Source: Trebonia sp964581815
GTDB lineage: Bacteria > Actinomycetota > Actinomycetes > Streptosporangiales > Streptosporangiaceae
Direction of reading: 5' to 3'
DNA: 64,000 bases
Assembly (NCBI GenBank): GCA_964581815.1
Contig: CAZORE010000005.1
Span: 62,001 to 126,000 of the forward strand
Each line of letters begins with the position of its first letter. Within the stretch, counting starts at the first letter, position 1. Under the pieces are notes generated by a model, which saw only the letters and a list, made by a program, of their open reading frames with translations, ran no database searches and was not told where the DNA came from. This document shows, in pieces, positions 1-8,867 of this stretch. The position numbers were made by a program, and so were the translations under genes.

Positions 1-396
1 GACGACTACCTCACCAAGCCGTTCTCTTACGTCGTGCTCGCCGCGAGGTTGCGCGCGCTGCTGCGCCGGGGAGCCTCGCCCCGCCCGGCCGTGCTGCGGG
101 CCGGCGACCTCTCTCTCGACCCCGCCTCCCGGGCGGTCCGCCGCGGTCAGGTCGGCGTGGAGCTGACCGCGCGGGAGTTCTCGCTGCTTGAGTACCTGAT
201 GCGGCACAGCGGCTCGGTGGTCTCCAAGTCCGAGCTGCTCGCGCACGTATGGGACGACCCGGACGAGATCGCGGACCTCAACGTCGTCGAGGTGTACGTC
301 GGCTACCTGAGACGGAAGATCGACGCTCCGTTCGGGCGAAAGTCGGTGCAGACCGTGCGCGGGGCAGGCTACCTGCTGGCGGGCGACGGTGGCTGA
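1..396 (+). CDS. OmpR-family response regulator, C-terminal part (cut by window edge)
   Basis: The frame is open from base 1 with no start, so about half of the receiver domain lies outside the window. What remains begins at DDYLTKPF, the receiver loop with the conserved Lys-Pro, and continues into a complete winged-helix DNA-binding domain (roughly residues 40-130). That domain shows the typical VELTAREFSLLEYL recognition and the terminal TVRGAGYLL hairpin. The product binds promoter DNA after phosphorylation by its partner kinase. The stop overlaps the GTG start of the downstream histidine kinase by 8 bp, so the two are translationally coupled. The regulated genes are not evident; the glycan genes downstream lie on the opposite strand. 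Confidence 0.93.
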   Translation, partial: DDYLTKPFSYVVLAARLRALLRRGASPRPAVLRAGDLSLDPASRAVRRGQVGVELTAREFSLLEYLMRHSGSVVSKSELLAHVWDDPDEIADLNVVEVYVGYLRRKIDAPFGRKSVQTVRGAGYLLAGDGG

Positions 397-1975
397 GGCC
401 GGGGCGGGCGGCCCGGGCGAGGCGCGCGCGGCGCCGGCCGCCGAGCACGGCGCGGCGCGCGGGGCGGGGCGCGCGGCCGGCCGGTGGTGGCTGCGGCACG
501 GGCTCGGGCCTTTGCTGCTGCACTGGTGGCGGCGCCGGGGGCTGCGCGCGCGGGTCACCATCACCGCCGCGCTCGGGCTGGTCGTCGCGTTCGCCGCCGC
601 CGACCTGCTGCTGTTCAACGCGCTTCGCGTGTCACTCACCCGTTCGGTGGACGACTACGCGCGGTCCGGCGCGTCGCAGGTGGCCGCGCTGATCAATGCG
701 AACAGGCTGCCCGACCCGGTGCCGGTCGCCGCGGGCACCATCACGATCCAGGTGCTTGATTCCGCCGGGGACATCACCGACGCCTCACCGGACGCGGACC
801 TGCTGGTGCCGGTCGTCTCGGCCGCCCAGGCGCGGTTCCTCGCGGACGGCGGCGGCGCGCTCCTGATCCGGGGGGCGCCGTTCGACATGCCGTCCCTGCT
901 GCGGGTGGCGGCGGTGCGGGCCGACGACGGCCAGCTGGTGATCGCCGCCGTGCCGTTCAGCGCGACGTCCGGGTCGCTGAACGTGGTGGCGCGGGCCCTG
1001 GTGATCTTCACTCCGGTGCTGTTCCTCGCGTTCACCGGGGCGATCTGGCTGGTCACCGGGTCGACGCTGCGGCCTATCGGCGCGCTGCGCCGCGGCGCGG
1101 CGCGGGTCACGGAAACCGGCGTGCCCGCCGACCTGCCGGTCCCCGAGGCGCGCGACGAGGTCAGGTCGCTGGCGCTCACCCTCAACGACATGCTCTCCCG
1201 GCTGGCGGAGGCGCAGCAGCGGCAGCGGGCCCTGGTCTCCGACACGGCGCACGAGCTACGGTCGCCGATCGCGTCGATCAGGACGCAGCTCGAGGTGGCG
1301 CTCGACTTCCCCGACGGGCAGGACTGGGCGACGACGGCGCGGGACGTGCACGCGGACGTGCTGCGGCTGGCCCGGCTCGCCGAGGACCTGCTGCTGCTCG
1401 CCCGGCTCGACGAGCAGGCCGGGGCCGGGGCGAACGGGGCTGGGGCAAACGGGGGCCGGGCGGCCGACGACGCGGGCCGGCGCGATGCCCCGGCGGACCT
1501 GCTGTCACTTGGCCGGTCCGTCGCCTGCCGCTACTGCGACGCCCGTGTCCCGGTCACCGTGATGCCGCCGGACACGGAACCCGGGGCCGGCCAGCCAGGC
1601 GAGGCGGTGCTTGCGGTCGGCGACGCGGGCCGCCTGGAACGGCTCATGGTGAACCTGGTCGACAACGCGGTGCGCTACGCCAAGTCCTCAGTTGTCGTGT
1701 CGGCCCGCCGGGACGGCGGCTGGGCGGAGCTGTCGGTCACCGACGACGGTTCCGGCATCCCCGAGGCCGACCGGGAGCGGGTGTTCGGCCGGTTCGCCCG
1801 GCTTGACGACGCGCGCAGCCGGGACGGGGCCGAGGCGGGCGGCGCGGGGCTCGGGCTCGCGATCGTCCGCGCCACCGCCCAGGCGTACGGCGGCACCGCC
1901 TACCTGGAGGCCGCCGTCCCGCCGCCCGGCCTGCGGGCCGTGGTCCGCCTTCCGGCTGCCCCCGCCGAGGTGTAG
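389..1975 (+). CDS. Sensor histidine kinase (HAMP-HisKA-HATPase)
   Basis: A 528-residue membrane kinase that would phosphorylate the response regulator it overlaps. After a basic, Ala/Gly-rich cytoplasmic N-terminus there is a membrane helix at about 56-78, an extracytoplasmic sensor of about 120 residues and a second helix at about 201-224. A HAMP linker follows (TLRPIGALRRGA). The H-box DTAHELRSPIAS puts the phospho-acceptor at His288. The ATPase domain shows the N-box NLVDNAVRYAK, the G1 box DDGSGIP and the G2 box GAGLGLAIV. A low-complexity Gly/Ala insert (GAGANGAGANGG) separates HisKA from the ATPase domain. The start is GTG at 389. The ligand sensed is unknown. Confidence 0.95.
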   Translation: MAEAGAGGPGEARAAPAAEHGAARGAGRAAGRWWLRHGLGPLLLHWWRRRGLRARVTITAALGLVVAFAAADLLLFNALRVSLTRSVDDYARSGASQVAALINANRLPDPVPVAAGTITIQVLDSAGDITDASPDADLLVPVVSAAQARFLADGGGALLIRGAPFDMPSLLRVAAVRADDGQLVIAAVPFSATSGSLNVVARALVIFTPVLFLAFTGAIWLVTGSTLRPIGALRRGAARVTETGVPADLPVPEARDEVRSLALTLNDMLSRLAEAQQRQRALVSDTAHELRSPIASIRTQLEVALDFPDGQDWATTARDVHADVLRLARLAEDLLLLARLDEQAGAGANGAGANGGRAADDAGRRDAPADLLSLGRSVACRYCDARVPVTVMPPDTEPGAGQPGEAVLAVGDAGRLERLMVNLVDNAVRYAKSSVVVSARRDGGWAELSVTDDGSGIPEADRERVFGRFARLDDARSRDGAEAGGAGLGLAIVRATAQAYGGTAYLEAAVPPPGLRAVVRLPAAPAEV

Positions 1976-1977
1976 TG

Positions 1978-2012
1978 GTGCCGGGCGGCACCAGGACTGG
2001 GCCGCCCGGCAC
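1978..2012. terminator. Bidirectional hairpin terminator
   Basis: A perfect 12-bp inverted repeat (GTGCCGGGCGGC at 1978-1989 and its complement at 2001-2012) with an 11-base loop lies between two converging genes, 3 bp after the kinase stop. There is no T-tract, as is common for actinomycete terminators. Confidence 0.75.
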
Positions 2013-2041
2013 GATGGACAGGAACTAGCGAGGTACGGGAA

Positions 2042-5017
2042 TCACGGGAAACTGGTCACGGTGGACGGGGTGGTGTTGGTCGGGGTTGCCGCGCCGGTCT
2101 CGTTGACCACGTGCTCGATGACGCCCACGTTCCCGAGGGAAACCGTGAGCAGGTCATTGAGATGGATTCCCGAGCCGGTCGGTGCCTCGAAGGCGTGGTC
2201 CGCGACCACCGCCGGGTTGACGTTGAAGTAGCAGTAGCTGCCCAGGCCGTAGGCCGTGTGACTGGTCACGCTCGGGCCGACCTCGTAGGCGGCGTACCCG
2301 TCCGATGAACCGTTCATCCAGGCCGCCTGGTTCGGCGGGTCGTAGGGCATCTCGTTCTGGAAGAAGATGGTCTCGCCGCCGTTGCCGAACCACTGCACGT
2401 CGTAGTTCTGGTAATGCTCGACGAACAGGCCGGTCGCCAGGACGTTGTTGCCGTTGACGACGAGGCCGTGCTGTGCCGTGTTGACGGTCCAGCCGACGGT
2501 GCCCGCGTTGCCGTGGTCGGCGCGCCAGGCCCAGATGTCGTCGACGAGGGTGTTGTTCGCGTTGACGACCAGGCTGTTGGTGGCCTGGCCCGCGATGTCG
2601 CCGCCGATCCTGAAGAACACGTCCTGGACCGAGATCGGGTTGCTCGCGTGGCTCGCGCTCGAGCCGGACGGGCCGACCTGGAGCAGCGTGTTGGAGTTGG
2701 TGGTGCCGGCGTCGAACAGCAGGCCCTGCAGCCGCACGCCATCCACGTCAGCGACGTGCATGGTGTCCACGCCGCCGGTCGGGATGAGGGTCGGGAAGCC
2801 GAGGCCGAGCACGACGGTGTTCGGGTTGGTGACGTTGATGGTCTGGTTGATGGTGTAAACGCCGGGGGTGAAGAGCAGGTTGCAGCCCTGGGCGAGAGCG
2901 GCGTTGATCTGCGCGGCGGTGTTGGACGGGGTGGCGACGAAGAACGTGCTCATCGGCACGCTGGTGCCGGGAGTGTTGCTGGTGGGCGACCAGCTCGGGC
3001 CGACCGCGTTGGTGCGCAGGCTGGGCTCGAACACGTTGTAGTTGCCGCTGCTGTCGACGTACAGGTAGGGGATGTCCCGGGCGACGGGGGTGTTGGCCAG
3101 GGTGGTCATCGGCGGGGTGGGGTAGCTCTGCGCCGGGGCGCCGTTCACGCCGGAGAACACCATGTTCCACACCGAGCCGCTCCAGCTGCCCAGGGTGCTG
3201 TCCTTGGTGTACCACTGCTGCTGGGACACGCTTGACGCCTGGCCGGTGACGATGCTGTCGGCGATGTAGCCGCCGCTGGCGTAACCGTAGCTGGCCGGGT
3301 AGAGCTCGAGGCCACCGTTAATGTCCATCCGCTCGAACGGGCCGGCCTGGGCGACTGCCCAGCGGTCGTTGCCCGCGGAGGGGGTGACCTCCATGTTTTC
3401 CGCGCTGCGCCAGAAGTTCTGCGTGGCGTTGCCGGTGCCGTCGAAGGAGTCAACGGTGACGTCGCTGTTGTTCAGCTGGACCGAGCTTGGGTTCTGCCCG
3501 AGGCCCTGGACCGACACGTAGTAGCCGACGTTGTCCTCGATACCGGAGTAGGTGCCCGGCATGAACAGCTCGGCGTAGCGCTGGGTGCCGAACTGGTTCA
3601 CCTTCTGCGAGTTGAAGATGGTGTTGAGCTGGTTGTTGATCGCGGTGGCGCCCTGGCCCGGGCTGAAGATGTAGACGTTCGGGCCGAAGTTCGGCTGGTT
3701 GGAACCGCCCACGCAGCCGGTCGCCTGCGCGTTGACGGTCCAGCTGACCGTGGCCGAGCCGGATGCCCCGGTAGTGTCCTTGGCGGTCACCGTGGCACTG
3801 CCGGTGCCGTTCGCGGACGGGGTTCCGGAGATCAGCCCGGTCGAGGAGTTGATGGACAGCCCGGCGGGCAGCCCGGTCGCGGAGTAGGTCAGCGTCTGGC
3901 CCGACGCCGAGTCAGTGGCGGTGATCTGCAGGCTGGCCGCGGTGCCGACGGTCCAGGTCTGCGCGCCCGGGCTGGTCACCGTGACGGTGTTGTTGCCGGT
4001 GCCGCTGCCCGAGGGCTGGACCTCGATGCCGTTGACCTGTGCGTTGTCCTTGACGGTGACGAACTGGATGGTGACCGCGCCGGCGCTGCTCGCGGTGGCG
4101 GTGAACGACTCGGCGACCGCCTTGTACTCCCCGCCGGCGGTGGCGAAGATGTCAAAGCTGGTCAGTACCTGGGTGCCGTTGATGAGGACGTTGAAGGTCC
4201 GTGATCCCGCCGCCGTCCAGTACGTCTCGGCGAAGTCGAGCCGCACGCTGTAGCTGGCGCCCGCGGTCAGGCCGGGGATCGTGTAGGTGAAGTTGCCATA
4301 GCGGTTGTGCTGGTAGACCGACTGCGGGGCCGGGTTGGTGACGCCGGTGGTGCTGATGGCGTTGGTGGTGGCCGCGGTCGTACCGCCAGAGAAGTCCTGG
4401 TCGGCCACGAACGGCGCCGCCGCCGGGCCGCCGGCCGAGATATCGGCGCCGCCGGTACCGGTGCCGCCGCCGGCGGCGTAGACGTCGAACTCCCAGATCG
4501 AGTAGCCGTACGGGGTGGCCCGGGTCGTGCCGTACATGCGGATGTAACGGCCGGTGCCAGACAGGCCGGTCAGGTTCTGGGTGCCGCCGGTGCCGGTGGT
4601 GGTGGAGTAGATCGATGTCCAGTTGGTGTTGTCGGTGGACACCTGGATCTGGAACGCGGTCGCGTACGCGGCCTCCCAGTCGATGCTCACACCGCAGATG
4701 CTCTGCGACGAGCCGAGGTCGACCTCCAGCCACTGCGGGTCGGAGAACGCCGACGACCACCGGGTCCCGGTGTTGCCGTCGGTCGCCGCCGCCGCCGTGA
4801 AGCCGGAGCTCTCCAGCGAGGACGCCGTGGTCGGCTGGTTCAGCGCGATGTCGGTGGTGCCGCAGGTAGCGGCGGACGCCTTGGGAGCCGTCACGCCGAG
4901 GCCGGCCACAAGCACCGATACCAGAAGCGCGGCGCAGGCCAGCAGGCTCGTCATCGCGCGGTGAGCGGCGGGTGCGCCTCTTCGGCTTCTTCTTCGAAGC
5001 GGGTTTCGTGCGTTCAC
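2042..5017 (-). CDS. Secreted multidomain beta-helix protein with F5/8-type, malectin-like and Ig-like domains
   Basis: A 991-residue exported protein, probably a polysaccharide-active enzyme. Residues 1-50 form a signal peptide (basic RRRSRR region, hydrophobic core, cut near KASA). Residues 52-182 are an F5/8-type (discoidin-like) carbohydrate-binding domain, about 192-336 a malectin-like domain, and about 344-430 a putative-Ig (He_PIG-like) domain. About 435 to the end is a long region with repeated short turns that looks like the right-handed beta-helix of GH55/pectate-lyase-like proteins. I cannot name catalytic residues. The start is GTG at 5017, chosen because GGAGGGA sits just upstream. 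It is divergent from the ROK gene, with a putative operator between them, which suggests sugar-responsive repression. The F5/8 domain is nearly identical to two copies in the GH16 protein nearby. Confidence 0.85.
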   Translation of the reverse strand: MNARNPLRRRSRRGAPAAHRAMTSLLACAALLVSVLVAGLGVTAPKASAATCGTTDIALNQPTTASSLESSGFTAAAATDGNTGTRWSSAFSDPQWLEVDLGSSQSICGVSIDWEAAYATAFQIQVSTDNTNWTSIYSTTTGTGGTQNLTGLSGTGRYIRMYGTTRATPYGYSIWEFDVYAAGGGTGTGGADISAGGPAAAPFVADQDFSGGTTAATTNAISTTGVTNPAPQSVYQHNRYGNFTYTIPGLTAGASYSVRLDFAETYWTAAGSRTFNVLINGTQVLTSFDIFATAGGEYKAVAESFTATASSAGAVTIQFVTVKDNAQVNGIEVQPSGSGTGNNTVTVTSPGAQTWTVGTAASLQITATDSASGQTLTYSATGLPAGLSINSSTGLISGTPSANGTGSATVTAKDTTGASGSATVSWTVNAQATGCVGGSNQPNFGPNVYIFSPGQGATAINNQLNTIFNSQKVNQFGTQRYAELFMPGTYSGIEDNVGYYVSVQGLGQNPSSVQLNNSDVTVDSFDGTGNATQNFWRSAENMEVTPSAGNDRWAVAQAGPFERMDINGGLELYPASYGYASGGYIADSIVTGQASSVSQQQWYTKDSTLGSWSGSVWNMVFSGVNGAPAQSYPTPPMTTLANTPVARDIPYLYVDSSGNYNVFEPSLRTNAVGPSWSPTSNTPGTSVPMSTFFVATPSNTAAQINAALAQGCNLLFTPGVYTINQTINVTNPNTVVLGLGFPTLIPTGGVDTMHVADVDGVRLQGLLFDAGTTNSNTLLQVGPSGSSASHASNPISVQDVFFRIGGDIAGQATNSLVVNANNTLVDDIWAWRADHGNAGTVGWTVNTAQHGLVVNGNNVLATGLFVEHYQNYDVQWFGNGGETIFFQNEMPYDPPNQAAWMNGSSDGYAAYEVGPSVTSHTAYGLGSYCYFNVNPAVVADHAFEAPTGSGIHLNDLLTVSLGNVGVIEHVVNETGAATPTNTTPSTVTSFP

Positions 5018-5052
5018 ATTTCCCTCCGGATAGGTGTTACCGATAGGCTGTG

Positions 5053-5071
5053 ACTTATTTCAAGCTGGAAA
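5053..5071. promoter_or_regulatory. Putative ROK operator in divergent promoter
   Basis: The 91-bp gap between the divergent secreted-protein and ROK genes holds ACTTATTTCAAG at 5053-5064. The same 12-mer occurs twice, with one mismatch each, in front of the GH16 gene (8732-8755). It overlaps a near-palindrome, TTTC-A-AGCT-G-GAAA, at 5058-5071. A self-regulating ROK repressor acting here and at the GH16 promoter is an inference from motif sharing and position. Confidence 0.55.
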
Positions 5072-5108
5072 TTAACTCGATCGATACTGATGGTCAATAG
5101 GCAGGTAG

Positions 5109-6386
5109 ATGCGTGGTAAAGCGCCGGTTTACGAGGGCCGTAGGGTGGATGACAGCAAGGATCTTGGGGGGCTGATGCGGGACATAAAGCGCGGCACGGT
5201 GCGGGACTTGCGGCGGGAGAACCGGGCCGCCGTGCTGTGGTCGCTGTACCTGAACCAGTCGGGCAGCAGGAACGAGCTGAGCGCGGCGACCGGGCTGAGC
5301 CCAGCCTCCGTGACCAGCGTCATCCGCGAGCTGATCGACGAGGGCATCGTCATCGAGACCGGGTTGGCCGAGTCGGACGGCGGCCGGCCGCGGGCGATGC
5401 TCGGCATGAACCCCGAGCACGGCTACGTCATCGGCGTCGACGTCGGCGAGACGCGCACTAGGGTCGAGCTGTTCGACCTGGCCATGACGGAGCGCGCGCA
5501 GGTGGAGTACCCGCTCGGCCGGGCCGCCGAGCACGACGTGGACGTGGTCGTCGGCCAGATCGCCTTGGGGCTGCGCACCGTCCTCGCCGACAGCGGCGTC
5601 GATGCCGAGCAGGTCCTCGGGGTCGGCATCGGGGTCCCCGGCATCATCGAGCAGGGGCCGGAAGTGCTCGTGCACGGCCAGACCTACGGGTGGGACGCGG
5701 TGCCGCTCAAGCGGCTGCTTCGCGCGCACACCGAACTGCCGCTGTGGTTCGACAACGGCGCCAAGACCACGGGGCAGGCCGAGCTGTGGTTTGGTGCCGG
5801 GCGGGGCGCCCGCAACGCGATCGTGGTGCTCATCGGCTCTGGCGTGGGCGCGTCGCTGATCTCCGGCGGCACCACCTATCGCGGGGCAACCTCCAGCGCC
5901 GCCGAGTTCGGGCACGTCACCGTCGTCGTCGGCGGCAGGAAATGCCGTTGCGGCTCGACCGGCTGCCTTGAGGCGTACGCCGGCGCGGAGGCCATACTCG
6001 AACGGTACGGCCGACCGATGACGGCCGACGACCAGGAGCTCGCGCTCGCCGAGCTGATCGACGCCGCGAGCACGTCGCCGCTCGCGGCGGCGATACTCGC
6101 CGAGACCGCGCAGTACCTGGGCGCCGGGCTCGGCACCCTGATCAACTTGTTCAATCCGGAGCGGGTCATCCTCGGCGGCTGGGCCGGCCTGCTGCTCGGC
6201 AGGCCGCTGCTGCCCGACATCCGTGAGTCGGCCCGGCAGCACTCGCTGCGCCATCCCTTCGCCGCCACCTCGATCGAGCTGGGCCGGCTCGGTCCCGGGG
6301 TGGTGGCGCTCGGCGCCGCGACGCTTCCGATCGAGTCCTTCCTCAACGGGACCGGGCCGCGGGCCCAGCCGCGCGAAGACGGCTGA
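5109..6386 (+). CDS. ROK-family transcriptional repressor (NagC/XylR type)
   Basis: A 425-residue sugar-responsive regulator. The N-terminal winged-helix (about 25-95; NELSAATGLSPASVTSVIREL is the HTH) is followed by a ROK sugar-kinase-like domain with VIGVDVGETRT, ASSAAEFGHVTV and the zinc motif CRCGSTGCLEAY (Cys residues plus the upstream EFGH). Family members bind an inducer sugar in the kinase fold and release DNA. It lies between two secreted carbohydrate-active proteins and most likely represses both. Starts are ATG at 5109 (weak AGG ahead of it) or ATG at 5175, which has a GGGGGG run just upstream; the shorter form fits the family length equally well. Confidence 0.93.
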   Translation: MRGKAPVYEGRRVDDSKDLGGLMRDIKRGTVRDLRRENRAAVLWSLYLNQSGSRNELSAATGLSPASVTSVIRELIDEGIVIETGLAESDGGRPRAMLGMNPEHGYVIGVDVGETRTRVELFDLAMTERAQVEYPLGRAAEHDVDVVVGQIALGLRTVLADSGVDAEQVLGVGIGVPGIIEQGPEVLVHGQTYGWDAVPLKRLLRAHTELPLWFDNGAKTTGQAELWFGAGRGARNAIVVLIGSGVGASLISGGTTYRGATSSAAEFGHVTVVVGGRKCRCGSTGCLEAYAGAEAILERYGRPMTADDQELALAELIDAASTSPLAAAILAETAQYLGAGLGTLINLFNPERVILGGWAGLLLGRPLLPDIRESARQHSLRHPFAATSIELGRLGPGVVALGAATLPIESFLNGTGPRAQPREDG

Positions 6387-6434
6387 GCCCGGCGGTCCTG
6401 CCAGGTCACTGGGGCTTGCTGGCGCGGTCATGGG

Positions 6435-8615
6435 TCACGAGCTCGCGTTCACCTGGAACTCCCACAGGGAGTAGCCGTACTGCGTGGCTCGCGCGGTGCC
6501 GTACATCCGGATGTACCGGCCGCTGCCAGAGACTTGAAGCGTCTGGTTGCCGCCGGTGCCTGTCGTGGTGGAGTAGATCGTGGTCCAGTTCGTGTTGTCG
6601 GGTGACACCTGGATCTGGAACGCGGTCGCGTAGGCCGTTTCCCAGTTGAGGGTCACCTGGCAGATGCTCTTCGTCGAGCCGAGGTCGACGTCGAGCCACT
6701 GCGGGTCGGAGAACGCGCTCGACCAGCGGGTGCCGAGGTTGCCGTCGGTCGCGGCCGCGGCGGGGAAGCTGGCGCTCTGCGTGGAGGACGCCGTGGTCGG
6801 CTGGTTCAGCGCGATGTTGGAGGCGCCGCAGGTGGTGCCGCCGCTTCCGCCGGTCGTATAGACCTGGAACTCCCACAGCGAGTAGCCGTAAGGTGTCGCC
6901 CGCGTCGTGCCGTACATCCGGATGTACCGGCCAGTCCCCGTGACGCTCAGCGTCTGGTTACCGCCCGTTCCAGATGTCGTGGAGTAGATCGTCGTCCAGT
7001 TCGTGTTGTCGGTGGATACCTGTATCTGGAACGCGGTCGCGTATGCGGCCTCCCAATCCAGCCCCACCTGGCAGATGTTCTGCGTCGAGCCCAGGTCCAC
7101 CTCCAGCCACTGCGGGTCGGAGAACGCGCTCGACCACCTGGTCCCGGTGTTGCCGTCAACGGCGGCACTCGCCGGGTACGCCGTCTGGTTCTCGTACGAC
7201 GAGGCGGTCGCGGTCTTGTTCAGCGCCACGTTGGCCGTACCGCAGGTGGTGCCGCCACCGCCGCCGCTGCCGGTGGGCAGTGTCCACTGCTGGTCGGCGG
7301 CGTCGGTACAGGTCTCGATGTCGAGCCTGGACCCGGTGTTGCCGCCCGGATCGGTGAGGCAGAGCCCTGAGCTGGGATTGACGAGCTCACCGTTGGACTG
7401 ATGCGTCCAGTTTTGTGCCGCTGTCCCGTTGCAGGCGTACCAGTCGACATCGGTGCCGCTCGTCGTGCCCGCGCTCACTACGTCGAGACAGCCGCCCTGG
7501 ACCCGCAGCGTGCCGTCGTTGTACGGCGACCACTGCTGTCCAGCCGAGCTGTTGCAGCCCGACAGGTACATCGGGTTGCCCTCGGTGTTGAGCGAGTTCT
7601 GGTTGCTGAGGCAGTTGCCGTTCTGCCCGGTCAGCTGGCCGGTCGCGGTCGCGGTGCCGGCCGGTGTGGAGTTGCCGCCCTGCTCGTAGACGGCCACGTA
7701 GCCGACGCTCATCGACGCGCCCGAGGTGGTGGCGCTCGTCGGGGAGGTGCAGTTGCAGATCCCGTTCGGGTAGTTGCCGCCCATCGCGAGGTCGAAGATG
7801 ATGAAGAACCCATGGTCGATGGCCGCCTGCCAAGCCGCCGTGCCGACCGAGGCCTCGGTGATCGTGGATTCCACGGTCCCGTCCATCAGGAACTGCAGCG
7901 TCTCCGCGCTGGTGTTGGTCCTGTCGACGATGACCGAGTAGGTGTGGTAGCCGGACTGGCAGGAAGACGCCGTGTTCGGGCAGGCGATCAGCGCGTGGCC
8001 GCTGCTTCCCGCTGAATCGTGCAGTGTCTGCGACGCCTCGTTGAGCCCGTTGACGTCCTCCATCATGTCGATCTCGCCGGACTGCGGCCAGCCGCCGCCG
8101 GCCCGCATGGGCGAGCCGAGTGCCCAGAACGCGGGCCAGTACCCGAGGCCAGTCGCCGGGTTCGGCTGCTCAATCTCCGCGGTCATCTCCAGCATGCCGC
8201 CCGCGGGTGCCTGGAAGTCGTCGCGGGTCGACTCGATCCGCGCGCTCGTCCAGCTGCCGCCGCTGCTGATTGCCTTGAGTACCAGGTGGCCGTTGCCGTC
8301 CAGGTACACGTTGTTCGTCGAGTTGGTGGTCTGCTCGGTCTCGCCGGTGCCGTAGCCGGTTCCTATGTCGTAGAACCAGTTCTGCGCCGACGGGGCGGAG
8401 CCGGCCGCGCCCGCGAAGTTGTCACTGAACACCGTGTTCCAGCCGGACGGGGCGGGCGGCACGGTGTCCGCCTTGGCGGGCGCGGCGCCAAGCGCGCCGA
8501 ACGCGACCGCCGCCAGGCAGCTCGCGAGCAACAGCAGGGCGCTGAACAGCGCGCGCCGCGGCTTGCCGCCCCGGGCCGGCGGCCCGACTGCGTGATCTCT
8601 TCCCTGGCTCGTCAT
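6435..8615 (-). CDS. Secreted GH16 endo-beta-glucanase with ricin-B lectin and two F5/8-type domains
   Basis: A 726-residue exported glycan hydrolase. The signal peptide spans about 1-49 (KPRRALFSALLLL core, cut after PAKA). The GH16 jelly-roll (about 55-300) carries the signature GEIDMMED, with nucleophile Glu181, Asp183 and acid/base Glu186 in the ExDxxE spacing of laminarinases; the substrate is therefore probably a beta-1,3-glucan. A ricin-B trefoil (CBM13-like, QxW-type GQQWSPY, AAQNWTH, DQQWTLP) occupies about 325-440. Two tandem F5/8-type domains fill the rest. The start is ATG 8615, preceded by GGAGGAGG; the frame stays open upstream to 8726 but lacks a ribosome site there. Downstream of the ROK gene, converging with it. 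Confidence 0.92.
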   Translation of the reverse strand: MTSQGRDHAVGPPARGGKPRRALFSALLLLASCLAAVAFGALGAAPAKADTVPPAPSGWNTVFSDNFAGAAGSAPSAQNWFYDIGTGYGTGETEQTTNSTNNVYLDGNGHLVLKAISSGGSWTSARIESTRDDFQAPAGGMLEMTAEIEQPNPATGLGYWPAFWALGSPMRAGGGWPQSGEIDMMEDVNGLNEASQTLHDSAGSSGHALIACPNTASSCQSGYHTYSVIVDRTNTSAETLQFLMDGTVESTITEASVGTAAWQAAIDHGFFIIFDLAMGGNYPNGICNCTSPTSATTSGASMSVGYVAVYEQGGNSTPAGTATATGQLTGQNGNCLSNQNSLNTEGNPMYLSGCNSSAGQQWSPYNDGTLRVQGGCLDVVSAGTTSGTDVDWYACNGTAAQNWTHQSNGELVNPSSGLCLTDPGGNTGSRLDIETCTDAADQQWTLPTGSGGGGGTTCGTANVALNKTATASSYENQTAYPASAAVDGNTGTRWSSAFSDPQWLEVDLGSTQNICQVGLDWEAAYATAFQIQVSTDNTNWTTIYSTTSGTGGNQTLSVTGTGRYIRMYGTTRATPYGYSLWEFQVYTTGGSGGTTCGASNIALNQPTTASSTQSASFPAAAATDGNLGTRWSSAFSDPQWLDVDLGSTKSICQVTLNWETAYATAFQIQVSPDNTNWTTIYSTTTGTGGNQTLQVSGSGRYIRMYGTARATQYGYSLWEFQVNASS
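6456..7243 (-). repeat. Tandem duplicated F5/8-type domain coding repeats (third copy at about 4472-4864)
   Basis: Two stretches of about 380 bp (about 6456-6832 and 6861-7243) encode near-identical domains sharing TRWSSAFSDPQW, ATAFQIQVS, TNWTTIYST and GRYIRMYGT. A third copy with the same blocks lies in the 991-residue protein at about 4472-4864. Identity is visible at DNA level too, so these are recent duplications or are kept alike by gene conversion. Boundaries are approximate. Confidence 0.85.
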
Positions 8616-8653
8616 TGGGCCTCCTCCGGGGGTACCGCGGAACGGGGCCGCCG

Positions 8654-8689
8654 TTCTTACATTCGTTCCATTTCTTACATTCGTTACAT
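8654..8689. repeat. Tandem 18-bp direct repeat in GH16 leader
   Basis: TTCTTACATTCGTTCCAT (8654-8671) is followed at once by TTCTTACATTCGTTACAT (8672-8689), 17 of 18 bases identical. The repeats lie 39-74 bp upstream of the GH16 start codon, between it and the putative ROK sites. They could be operator half-sites, a UTR element or a slippage product. They are clearly A+T-richer than the surroundings. Confidence 0.8.
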
Positions 8690-8731
8690 TCCGAATTCGG
8701 CGGCTTACCGTCGATAGAACATGCACAGGAC

Positions 8732-8755
8732 ACTTAGTTCAAGACTTATTTAAAG
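8732..8755. promoter_or_regulatory. Two adjoining copies of the putative ROK motif upstream of GH16
   Basis: ACTTAGTTCAAG (8732-8743) and ACTTATTTAAAG (8744-8755) sit head to tail with no gap and each differs by one base from ACTTATTTCAAG at 5053-5064. Orientation relative to the minus-strand secreted gene is the same at both promoters. This is the main evidence that one regulator, probably the ROK protein, controls both. Confidence 0.55.
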
Positions 8756-8867
8756 TAAAAATTATAAAAAAACTTGCCGGGGACGGAGCTGTGCGGCATT
8801 GCACGGCACGGCATTGCGCGCCGAGACAGAGCGCGCCACCACGGCTGGTTGTGGCAACAAGCCGCCC

